Positions 44,190 through 52,075 of a DNA stretch of 64,000 bases are shown here, one piece after another (within the stretch, counting starts at the first letter, position 1; the number at the start of each line of letters is the position of its first letter). Under the pieces are notes generated by a model. The model did no database searches, was not told where the DNA came from, and saw nothing but the letters and a program-made list of their open reading frames with translations. Made by a program: the position numbers and the translations under genes. Source of the stretch: Candidatus Poribacteria bacterium (GTDB lineage: Bacteria > Poribacteria > WGA-4E > WGA-3G); contig JAPPES010000136.1 of NCBI GenBank assembly GCA_028824125.1, positions 1 to 64,000 on the forward strand, written 5' to 3'.

Positions 44190-44256
44190 CTAATCAACGG
44201 TATGAATCATGGTGAATGCCATACGCGCATTCGTCTTTAGGCATTCCCCGCCTATT
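44190..44256 (+). repeat. Nested-hairpin element, copy D
   Basis: It holds 'atcaacggtatgaatcatgg', GAATGCC...GGCATTC and 'ccccgcc' as in the other copies, but the outer GGCGAGG/CCTTGCC arms are missing. It sits inside the leader of the three-gene cassette. Confidence 0.75.
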
Positions 44257-44307
44257 TCTGTAGTCTGTCATGAACAATTAACCTACTCTCTAAAGAGGAG
44301 GCACAAG

Positions 44308-44550
44308 ATGAGACGAGACTACACAGTTCTTCTCACCACACTTATTGTTTTCACATTCGTGATTAGCGGTTTCTTGCTGTTTGGCACACTTGATGCTATG
44401 CAAGCAGACACGCTTGATTGTGAAGAAAGATTTAAACGAGAATGCCCGATAAAAGAAGTACCGAAACCGGGCCTAATTTGTCCTACTCCGAGACAGCACT
44501 GCCCGCTGGAGGAGACAGGGACAGGTACACCTATGAGTAAAGGAGATTGA
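44308..44550 (+). CDS. Small exported or anchored Cys-containing protein
   Basis: An 80-residue protein I do not recognise. A basic start 'MRRDY' and a hydrophobic segment (about residues 7-28) form a signal peptide or membrane anchor. The remainder has four cysteines ('LDCEERFKRECPI', 'LICPTP', 'HCPLEE') and several prolines, suggesting a small disulfide-linked periplasmic domain. AGGAGG seven bases before the ATG at 44308 gives strong support. It begins a cassette in which the next gene starts two bases after its stop. Confidence 0.75.
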   Translation: MRRDYTVLLTTLIVFTFVISGFLLFGTLDAMQADTLDCEERFKRECPIKEVPKPGLICPTPRQHCPLEETGTGTPMSKGD

Positions 44551-44551
44551 C

Positions 44552-45199
44552 ATGTCAAAGAAAATGTTTTGGGGGCTTGGTGCCCTAATTGTTTTTGTGA
44601 TTGCTGCCGGTGGGTTTATGTATTGGCAGTGGTCAGAAATGCAGCAGCTCAAAAAAGAGGCTGCGGCAGTAGAAAAAATGTGGGAAGAGCATGAGAAGGC
44701 GAAACAATCGGCACAACCGCCGATAGATTACAGCAAACCGCCGCCGGGCAAAACGTTTGCGAACGGTGGACACTGGCATAACGGTGAATGGCACGACGGG
44801 CCGCACAAGACACCTGTTGTCGTAGAGGATGTGCCAAAGACCGAACCTGTGCAAATGGAAAGTGTCGTCATTGAAGGCGTTGGCGATTTGAAAGAATGGC
44901 TGACATTCTTTGAATCCTTCGGTGATGACCCGCCTTTGGAAAAAAAATATGAGTTCGGCCCAAAAAGAAATCAATTCTATGAGTCGTTACGAGACTTTGA
45001 TTACAAAAACGCTTCGCCAGAGGTGTTAGCATTGTTAGCTCAAATTCGGGAAAAAAACACTGCGTTAGGGTACGTCTTTGGAAAGAAATCCGCAATAGAG
45101 CGTGCTGAGGCGGATGCCCGCCGTGCTGAATGGGCCCGGAGGTATCCGCGTCCCGAACAGATTTCGGTAGGTTTTGATGGCGAAGGAGGTGGCGAATAA
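44552..45199 (+). CDS. Membrane-anchored protein of unknown function
   Basis: A 215-residue protein with an N-terminal transmembrane helix (about residues 5-26), a charged coiled-coil-like part (27-52), a Pro/His-rich linker with 'NGGHWHNGEWHDGPH' (about 70-86) and a helical C-terminal domain (about 110-205). The His-rich stretch could bind metal. No family recognised. AAGGAG precedes the ATG at 44552, and its stop overlaps the start of the next gene (TAATG), so the cassette is translationally coupled. Confidence 0.75.
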   Translation: MSKKMFWGLGALIVFVIAAGGFMYWQWSEMQQLKKEAAAVEKMWEEHEKAKQSAQPPIDYSKPPPGKTFANGGHWHNGEWHDGPHKTPVVVEDVPKTEPVQMESVVIEGVGDLKEWLTFFESFGDDPPLEKKYEFGPKRNQFYESLRDFDYKNASPEVLALLAQIREKNTALGYVFGKKSAIERAEADARRAEWARRYPRPEQISVGFDGEGGGE

Positions 45200-46776
45200 T
45201 GTTGTATTTCAAACGTTCACTTATCAAACGTTCACTTATCACACTTCTTGCGATTTGTGCAATTGCGCTGCCCCTCTGTATTTTCACCGTGGCTGCGGAC
45301 ACCACACCGAATTGTGATGTTTGCACGAGTGGGTGTTCTGCGTGTCCGCCAGTTGTAGAAACCAGCGATGGCAGAACAGTCGTTCTCACCGATGTTGGTC
45401 AAGCACATGATGAATGGACCGCAGCCGAAGGATACTTGGATGATGCCCTTGATCAGATGCATGATCTGAAACACGATCTGGAAGCTATTGACAAGGCGAT
45501 TGCTGGGGACACGTCGGGGTTGGAAGACCTTCTCACAAGTATGACGGCGCTTGCCATTGCGGGCAGACGCCCTGATATTGGTGCGACTGTGTTGCTTATT
45601 AAAACGCTTCTCACAGATATTGAGGCAGGGCGCAAAAAATACGATCTGGAACTTCAGCGGATAGACAAGTATGCGGAGATAAAGTCAAAGAATCAGGAAA
45701 TCACCGACAAGTATTCGGATCGTGACAAGTTTCATTCTGCGCTTTCGCAGTTGGAAGGCTTTACGCGTAATAAGCAGAACACGGGCGAATTGAATGACAT
45801 GTTGGTCGCTGTTCCGCAAATATCGGTAGCGTGTATAGGGTGCGGTGATTGGTATTATGACAATAATCATTTTGAGTTTTTCTCTGGGCAAATTCATAAT
45901 TTCAAACGCGGCATAGGCGTTCCGCTCTCTGCGTTAACTTCTAAGGCGACCTCGCACAAGGTGTCGTGTTTAGGGTGCGGGGATGAGTACTATTCGTGTC
46001 GTCCGAAGGAAGTTGAAGAGCATCAGGTGTTATATTGTCAGAAGGAAATCGTGTATGGCGGGCTCCTCAACAAAGTGTTGATAAACGTCTGTGGCAATCC
46101 GTATCGGAACTGCGATGATCCGCCCAAAAAGCAGATACATTGGTGGTTCCCGGTTTATTCTTATGGCGTGAGCTCTGGGGGCTTTTATGTTTCTTGGATT
46201 TCAGGGTATACAGGCACGCCGACCAAATGCGGAAAAGGGGCAACGGAACCGCCGAATGTTTCTGTTTTTGGTCCCAATGGTGTCGGTTGGCACGAGAGTG
46301 ATATAGACGCAACACCGAATTGCGATCAGTGCCTGGATGGGAGTGAAGATTGTCCGGGGGCCGACACGAACCATAATAACTTTAATGGCGGTACTAACGG
46401 GAACAATGGGGCTAATACTTACACGCCCGAACCCACACCCGCGCCGACACCTACACCGACGCCTCCCTCTGTGAGTCTTGCGCCTAGCTCGTCTAGTCCG
46501 ACCTATTATAGTGCGACTGCGGGAGATAACCACAATGCAAATTTGACGTTGGGGGCTGCCGCGAGTTCTGTCAGCTGGTATGTTCAGGCGCCGGGGCAGG
46601 CGTCGCCGCAGTTGATATGGAGTGGTAGTGTGTCGAAGACATCGGATCTGAGTTACTGGTTTCCCACGGGTGTGACTGGGGATTATGTGATTTCGGTGTC
46701 GGGTACGTGGGCTTCGGATAGTTCTACGTTTACGGACAGTTACACGGTGAACGTCGGTAGTCCTCCCCCCGAATAG
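45199..46776 (+). CDS. Large secreted Cys-rich protein with Pro/Thr linker and C-terminal beta domain
   Basis: A 525-residue exported protein. The signal peptide (about 1-33) contains a duplicated 'KRSLI' from a 15-bp tandem repeat. The mature N-terminus has 'CDVCTSGCSACPP'. A long helical coiled-coil region follows (about 60-200). Two similar Cys units, 'ACIGCGDWYYDN' and 'SCLGCGDEYYSC', lie near 212 and 255, and further Cys at 'CDQCLDGSEDCPG'. A 'PEPTPAPTPTPTPP' linker near 415 precedes an Ig-like beta domain of about 95 residues. Together these suggest a cell-surface protein. AAGGAGG precedes the start; an intrinsic terminator follows the stop. Confidence 0.8.
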   Translation: MLYFKRSLIKRSLITLLAICAIALPLCIFTVAADTTPNCDVCTSGCSACPPVVETSDGRTVVLTDVGQAHDEWTAAEGYLDDALDQMHDLKHDLEAIDKAIAGDTSGLEDLLTSMTALAIAGRRPDIGATVLLIKTLLTDIEAGRKKYDLELQRIDKYAEIKSKNQEITDKYSDRDKFHSALSQLEGFTRNKQNTGELNDMLVAVPQISVACIGCGDWYYDNNHFEFFSGQIHNFKRGIGVPLSALTSKATSHKVSCLGCGDEYYSCRPKEVEEHQVLYCQKEIVYGGLLNKVLINVCGNPYRNCDDPPKKQIHWWFPVYSYGVSSGGFYVSWISGYTGTPTKCGKGATEPPNVSVFGPNGVGWHESDIDATPNCDQCLDGSEDCPGADTNHNNFNGGTNGNNGANTYTPEPTPAPTPTPTPPSVSLAPSSSSPTYYSATAGDNHNANLTLGAAASSVSWYVQAPGQASPQLIWSGSVSKTSDLSYWFPTGVTGDYVISVSGTWASDSSTFTDSYTVNVGSPPPE

Positions 46777-46800
46777 TCGTGATGACGATACATTTTTACA

Positions 46801-46835
46801 GGCAGGTATCCTTTTGGGTATCTGCCTTTTCTTTT
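46801..46835 (+). terminator. Intrinsic terminator of the cassette
   Basis: GGCAGGTATCC pairs with GGTATCTGCC (one bulge, one G-U) around TTTTG and is followed by TTTTCTTTTCT. It ends the three-gene cassette 25 bp after the last stop. Confidence 0.85.
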
Positions 46836-46872
46836 CTCTTTTGTACTGCAAACTTTTAGTTCGCGTTTTTTG

Positions 46873-47130
46873 GCACAAACTGGAAAGTTTGTGCTACATT
46901 TTTTATTGTTTGAATCGCGGAGGACACGGAGAACGCGGATTACGCGGAGAGGGGTTTGGCAAAATAAGATCCTTTTCAAACGATTGGGCATACTTTGAAT
47001 AGGCGTTTGGGAGTTCCGAAGTCACTAATCCGCGTTCTCCACGTTCAAGTGTGGCGGGGTTAGGAAACCTCGCCAGCATTACGATGTGCGGATTGTTCAT
47101 TAAAACGTGAACATATTTTCGATTTTACTA
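46873..47130. repeat. Repeat-filled gap before the FAH-family gene
   Basis: It contains the palindrome GCACAAACT...AGTTTGTGC (46873-46894), fragments of the gcggattac element (46908-46945, 47026-47045) and 'ggggttaggaaacctcgcc' (about 47055-47075), which matches the small palindrome at 953-978. No coding region is seen. Confidence 0.65.
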
Positions 47131-47196
47131 TAAACAGTTGATTTATTAATCAATTTATGATATAAAATCAGTAATGTCTATAAAAGGGGAGTACTT

Positions 47197-48147
47197 GTGA
47201 AACTCGTTACATTCAAAAAGTCATCGTTAGATGAACATTCCCGACTCGGCGCATGGTTTGATGAAGCTCAAATTGTCGATCTCAACTTAGACGACTTAGA
47301 TATGATCCAATTCTTTGAACAGAATTGCATTGCAGATGCGCAAAAACGTATTGACTCTGTTCAACAGCAACTCAGTGATGGGGTAGACTTGTCCGATGTT
47401 GTTTTCTCTGTGTCTGATGTTCAATTACTTGCTCCATTTCCGCGTCCGGCGAGTTTACGTGATTTCGGGGTATTCAAAACACATATGGATGCCGCCGCGC
47501 GTATCACGGGAAAAGAAATATCGCCTGAATGGTTCAAACTACCTAACTACTATCGCGGCAGCACGAGTCCCGCCTCCATTGCTGGACACGAAGCTGTAGT
47601 GACCTGGCCTAACTACACGGAAAAACTTGATTTTGAACTGGAATGGGGCATTTACATCGGTAAAACAGGCAAAAACATATCAATAGAGGAAGCCCCTGAA
47701 TACATTGCTGGATATACGATTTATAACGACATCAGCGCACGTGATATTCAATTCCGACACATGACATTGTCACTCGGTCCTGCAAAAGGTAAGGATTTTG
47801 ACAATAGCAATATTATGGGACCGTGTCTGGTTACGCCTGATGAAATTGGCGATCCGTCCAATCTAAAAATGATTGCGAAAGTGAATGGCGAAGTTTGGGC
47901 AGAAGGGAACACCTCAGATATGTATTACTCCTTCGCAGAAATGATCTCGTTTGTTTCGCAGTCTGAGACTCTTTTTCCGGGTGAATTTTTAGGTTCAGGC
48001 ACTGTCGGAAAGGGGTGCGGTTGGGAACTCGACCGATGGATTCAACCGGGGGATGTAATTGAACTTGAAGTAGAAAACATCGGTGTGTTGAGGAATCAAA
48101 TCGGTGAACCAGTACAAAACCCTGCAGCATGGAAGGAAAAAGTATAA
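47197..48147 (+). CDS. Fumarylacetoacetate hydrolase family protein
   Basis: A 316-residue enzyme. The C-terminal FAH fold has metal ligands in 'DFELEWGIYIGKTG' and 'YTIYNDISARDIQ', with 'KGKDFDNSNIMGPCLVTPDEI' and 'LGSGTVGKGCGWELDRWIQPGD' as further hallmarks. The family includes hydrolases, decarboxylases and hydratases of aromatic and sugar-acid catabolism; ureidoglycolate lyase and 2,4-diketo-3-deoxy-L-fuconate hydrolase are relatives. A GTG start at 47197 has GGGGAG upstream. It overlaps or abuts an SDR dehydrogenase gene, which suggests a sugar-acid or hydroxyacid breakdown pathway. Confidence 0.92.
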   Translation: MKLVTFKKSSLDEHSRLGAWFDEAQIVDLNLDDLDMIQFFEQNCIADAQKRIDSVQQQLSDGVDLSDVVFSVSDVQLLAPFPRPASLRDFGVFKTHMDAAARITGKEISPEWFKLPNYYRGSTSPASIAGHEAVVTWPNYTEKLDFELEWGIYIGKTGKNISIEEAPEYIAGYTIYNDISARDIQFRHMTLSLGPAKGKDFDNSNIMGPCLVTPDEIGDPSNLKMIAKVNGEVWAEGNTSDMYYSFAEMISFVSQSETLFPGEFLGSGTVGKGCGWELDRWIQPGDVIELEVENIGVLRNQIGEPVQNPAAWKEKV

Positions 48148-48149
48148 CT

Positions 48150-48899
48150 GTGCGGCTTAAAGATAAGGTTGCGATTATTACAGGTGCTGCTTCTGGGATT
48201 GGCAAAGCCACCGCAAAACTCTTTGCAGAACACGGCGCAAAGGTCGTTGTAGCCGACATTGATAAAGACGGTGGGAATCAAACTGTAGCCAATATTCACA
48301 ATGCTGGCAATGAAGCAATTTATGTTCAGACCGATGTGACGATCAAAGCAGACACAGAACAGATGGTAGCCCAGACCGTAAAAACTTACGGCAAACTTGA
48401 TATTCTTTTCAATAACGCTGGCATTGCAATGCGCCTACCTGTTGCTGAGCTGTCGGAAGATGACTGGCATCGTTGTTTAAATGTCAATCTTACCGGTGTT
48501 TTTCTTTGCGCGAAAGCCGCAATTCCAGCTATGCAGCAAAACGGCGGCGGAACAATTATCAATATGTCCTCCATTTTCGGTATTGTCGGTGCGGATGTGC
48601 GTGCCGCGTATGTTGCATCCAAAGGTGCTGTCACAAACTTGACACGCGGCATGGCACTTGATTACGCGCAAGATAATATCCGTGTCAACTGCATCTGTCC
48701 GGGCTTCGTAGAGACACCTTTAGTTGCCGGAGTTGTCAGAACACCGGAAGAATATCAGAAACTTGCGGATAAGCATCCACTGCGCAGGCTGGGTCAACCT
48801 GAAGAAATTGCTTATGGAGCGTTATACCTTGCCTCCGATGAATCCGCGTTCGTTACGGGAATTGCCTTGCCGATTGATGGCGGCTATACGGCAGGATGA
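48150..48899 (+). CDS. Short-chain dehydrogenase/reductase
   Basis: A 249-residue NAD(P)-dependent SDR. The cofactor motif is 'TGAASGIGKA', followed by 'NNAG' and the catalytic Ser in 'INMSSIFG', Tyr-x-x-x-Lys in 'AAYVASKGA'. 'CPGFVETPL' and 'DGGYTAG' end the classical SDR fold. 'VVADID' (Asp after strand 2) favours NAD+ over NADP+. GTG at 48150 has AAGGAAAA upstream and lies two bases after the preceding stop; an ATG at 48129 would overlap the FAH-family gene by 19 bases. It is presumably co-transcribed with that gene. Confidence 0.93.
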   Translation: MRLKDKVAIITGAASGIGKATAKLFAEHGAKVVVADIDKDGGNQTVANIHNAGNEAIYVQTDVTIKADTEQMVAQTVKTYGKLDILFNNAGIAMRLPVAELSEDDWHRCLNVNLTGVFLCAKAAIPAMQQNGGGTIINMSSIFGIVGADVRAAYVASKGAVTNLTRGMALDYAQDNIRVNCICPGFVETPLVAGVVRTPEEYQKLADKHPLRRLGQPEEIAYGALYLASDESAFVTGIALPIDGGYTAG

Positions 48900-48933
48900 T
48901 GTCAGATACCTTAGCCTTTTATTAGGTGAATTT

Positions 48934-51594
48934 ATGCGTAAATTATCTTTAGTGGTTTTTCTTATATTGCTCATAAACAGTGCATATCTATTTAGTTTCG
49001 GTGAACCGACACTCTTCTATATTTCCAATGTCTTGTTCCACTTAGCACTTGGAACTATATTAATAATCCCGTTTGGTGTCTACCTTTATCATAAATTCAA
49101 AAACATCTCACCTGTAGGACGTATTGGTATTTTTGGGTTGATAGTCGGAATCGCTACTGGTGGTTATCTGATGGTGGTCGGTGCTACCACTCCTTATCGT
49201 TGGCTGCTCATTACACACATCATCAGCATAAGCATAGGGAGTCTTCTCTTTTGTATTCACCTATTGCAGCACAGCACCAGTCTTTCGTCAAGTCTCAAAA
49301 AAGTAATAGTTGGAACATTAATTGCTGTCCTATTTTTCCCAATTGGTGCTAAACTTTCTCAACACTATTTCCCAAATGAGAATTATCTTGTCAAAAACCC
49401 CGCGCTGCCACCTACAAGTATGTACGAAGAAGGCGGCGGAACAACGGGTCATTTTTTTCCTGCATCCGTTGAAACAGAGACAGGTAACCTAATTCCGACA
49501 GACTTCTTTCTTACATCGGAGACCTGTGCTGCGAAGGGATGTCATCCCGATATTTTCAAACAGTGGAACGAATCTGCTCATCATTTCTCTTCTTTCAATA
49601 ACCAGTGGTATCGTAAGTCAATCGTTTATATGCAGGAGGTAAATGGGATTGAAGCTTCTAAATGGTGCGGCGGATGCCATGATCCTGCGATTTTACTCAA
49701 CGGTATTATGGATAGACCGATTCAGGAAAATCTACACACCCCTGCAGCACAGGCAGGGTTAGCATGCACTGCGTGCCACTCTATTGAAAGGGTGAAAGAT
49801 ACGATGGGGAACAGCGGATATGTGATTAAATATCCGCCTCTGCATGATATAGCATCAAGCGATAATCGTTTCGTCCGAAGTTTACATAACTATCTGATAC
49901 GTTTAGACCCAGAACCGCATAAAAAGAGTTTTCTTAAACCTTTTCACCGCGATAATACAGCTGAATTCTGTTCAACATGCCATAAAGTACATCTGGATTT
50001 TCCTGTCAATAATTTTAAATGGGTACGCGGTTTCAACGACTATGACCAATGGCAAAAAAGCGGTATTTCCCAACAAGGCGCGCTTTCTTTTTACTACCCT
50101 GAAAAGGCTAAGAAATGTGCAGATTGCCACATGCCGCTCGTGGACTCTAAGGATGCGGGCAATATCAACGGTAAGGTTCATAGTCATCGTTTTCCTGCTG
50201 CAAACACTGCGCTCCCCTTTGTAAATCAACACGAAGAGCAACTCCAAGCTGTAATAGACTTTTTGCAGAATGATGTGGTAACATTGGATTTGTTTGCCAA
50301 CGGCATGCCGATTCCAAAAAGTGGCATTGAAGTAACACAAGGCGAAGCCCCTCTCATTGAGGTTGTCGTCCGCACGCGAGGTGTCGGTCATCAATTCCCT
50401 GCTGGCACTATTGATGCGTTTGACATCTGGCTTGAGGTGAAAGCCACAGATGAAAACGGAAAAATCGTGTTCTGGAACGGCAGGATTGAAGAACCTGACG
50501 GAAATGGACCTGTTGATCCGAGTGCACATTTTTATCGCGCTTATATGTTGGACGCGCATGGAAACCTGATCAATAAACGGAATGCGTGGGCGATGCGGAC
50601 AGTATTATACTCACGTACTATTCCGCCGGGGGCTGCAGATACCGTTCGATATCGTCTTGAAATTCCAGACGATTGTGGAGACATTCTTTCCTTGGAAGCG
50701 AAACTCAATTACAGAAAATTTAATTGGTGGCATACGCAATGGGCTTATGCAGGTGTCCGCGATCCTAAAGATACAAATTTTCAGGTGGATAAAGGTTACG
50801 ACGATGGAAAGTGGGTTTGGACAGGTGATACATCAGATGTCGCGGGAAAAATCAAGGCGATTCCGAACCTTCCAATTACCGTGATAGCAGAGGCAAAAGC
50901 AACGCTCCATGTGAAACTGGTATCGCAGCACACACCTAAACGAAAAACAGAAATAGCAAATGCACGTGAACGTTGGAACGACTACGGCATTGGGCTTCTC
51001 CTGCAAGGTGATCTGAGAGCCGCACAAAACGCTTTTAGGAAGGTAACCGAAATTGAACCCGCCTACATGGACGGATGGGTGAATATCGCACGATGTCGTA
51101 TCAAAGAGGGAGATATGCGGGGTGCTGAAGATATGCTTAATAAAGCGTTTGAGATTCAGAAAACATTGCCTACTGAAAACTTACATCGTGCAAAGGTTCA
51201 TTACTTTTACGCTCTGGTTCAAGAATCTTATGGGAACTATGACGCAGCGATTCAGCATCTTCAACAAGCTGCCTTGCAATTTCCGCGCGATACCCGTGTT
51301 CGCAACGAATTGGGACGGATGCACTTCCTAAAACGCGAATATGAAACGGCTTTAGCGCAGTTCCAAAAAACGCTTGCGGTTGATCCTGAAGATTTGGATG
51401 CGCATTACAATATGATGCGATGTTATCGCGCACTTAAAAATCGTCCTATGTCTGAGAAATTCGAAAAACTGTATTTACGGTTTAAGGCAGATGAGTCTGT
51501 TGATGCGATTACAGGCATTGCGCGCCGCGCTGACCCGCATGCGAATCGGGAACGTCAGCAAATTCATGAACATGTAAATAGTTATGGACAGTGA
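48934..51594 (+). CDS. Membrane-anchored multiheme cytochrome c with TPR domain
   Basis: An 886-residue protein. The N-terminus has about four transmembrane helices (roughly residues 5-145). A periplasmic part carries haem sites: CX4CH 'CAAKGCH' near 197, then CxxCH at 'CGGCH' (244), 'CTACH' (277), 'CSTCH' (345) and 'CADCH' (394). A beta-rich domain follows, and the last 200 residues are TPR repeats ('AAQNAFRKVTEIEPAYMDGWVNIARC'). It probably moves electrons between the membrane and a periplasmic partner bound by the TPRs. The ATG at 48934 has AGGTGA upstream; a longer reading would overlap the SDR gene out of frame. It starts 34 bp after the SDR gene. Confidence 0.9.
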   Translation: MRKLSLVVFLILLINSAYLFSFGEPTLFYISNVLFHLALGTILIIPFGVYLYHKFKNISPVGRIGIFGLIVGIATGGYLMVVGATTPYRWLLITHIISISIGSLLFCIHLLQHSTSLSSSLKKVIVGTLIAVLFFPIGAKLSQHYFPNENYLVKNPALPPTSMYEEGGGTTGHFFPASVETETGNLIPTDFFLTSETCAAKGCHPDIFKQWNESAHHFSSFNNQWYRKSIVYMQEVNGIEASKWCGGCHDPAILLNGIMDRPIQENLHTPAAQAGLACTACHSIERVKDTMGNSGYVIKYPPLHDIASSDNRFVRSLHNYLIRLDPEPHKKSFLKPFHRDNTAEFCSTCHKVHLDFPVNNFKWVRGFNDYDQWQKSGISQQGALSFYYPEKAKKCADCHMPLVDSKDAGNINGKVHSHRFPAANTALPFVNQHEEQLQAVIDFLQNDVVTLDLFANGMPIPKSGIEVTQGEAPLIEVVVRTRGVGHQFPAGTIDAFDIWLEVKATDENGKIVFWNGRIEEPDGNGPVDPSAHFYRAYMLDAHGNLINKRNAWAMRTVLYSRTIPPGAADTVRYRLEIPDDCGDILSLEAKLNYRKFNWWHTQWAYAGVRDPKDTNFQVDKGYDDGKWVWTGDTSDVAGKIKAIPNLPITVIAEAKATLHVKLVSQHTPKRKTEIANARERWNDYGIGLLLQGDLRAAQNAFRKVTEIEPAYMDGWVNIARCRIKEGDMRGAEDMLNKAFEIQKTLPTENLHRAKVHYFYALVQESYGNYDAAIQHLQQAALQFPRDTRVRNELGRMHFLKREYETALAQFQKTLAVDPEDLDAHYNMMRCYRALKNRPMSEKFEKLYLRFKADESVDAITGIARRADPHANRERQQIHEHVNSYGQ

Positions 51595-51691
51595 TTATAC
51601 CAAATTAACGCGATTGAAATTCAGTGCGTTTAGCAAACCGCACCATAGGCGTCAATTTAAGGATTTTGATTTGTATTATGCGGTATCTTTA

Positions 51692-51922
51692 GTCCCGTAG
51701 GGACGCAATGTTTATAGAAAAATGCTGTCCCTCCCCTCTTGAGTTCCGTAGGAACGGCATAAAAAGATAAACATATCGTCCCTACGGGACTAAGAGATGA
51801 GGTTGTCCGCGCTGCTATAAACATATCGTCCCTACGGGACTGAAGAATGAAAAATTACCGAATTAATAACTTAATCTTCATTTAGGTTGTGTTCCGTTTC
51901 TGCACAACCTAACAGGTTGTGC
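51692..51922. repeat. Cluster of small palindromes
   Basis: GTCCC-gta-GGGAC (51692-51704), GTTCC-gta-GGAAC (51743-51755), GTCCC-tac-GGGAC (51778-51790 and 51828-51840), the 'attaccgaattaata' block (51850-51865) and GCACAACCT-aac-AGGTTGTGC (51902-51922). The remaining part of the 480-bp gap shows no gene. Confidence 0.8.
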
Positions 51923-52006
51923 TACAGTGTCTGCGGTAGTTTCGGTTTTCTGACCGAACCGATCCCGATGTCCAATTAATTTTAAAGTTTACTATATAGA
52001 AATTGG

Positions 52007-52036
52007 TTGACACTTTATTCCTGAAGATGTTATAAT
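52007..52036 (+). promoter_or_regulatory. Promoter of the TonB-dependent receptor gene
   Basis: TTGACA at 52007-52012, an 18-bp spacer and TATAAT at 52031-52036. Both hexamers are consensus. The predicted start near 52043 gives a leader of about 33 bases. Confidence 0.75.
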
Positions 52037-52075
52037 TCACATGACCCTTACAAATCAGAAGAGTGAGGCTGCATA

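Noticed and set aside
46201-46878. A 225-codon minus-strand frame
   Set aside because: It is antisense to the secreted protein and its terminator and gives an Arg-rich product typical of shadow frames.
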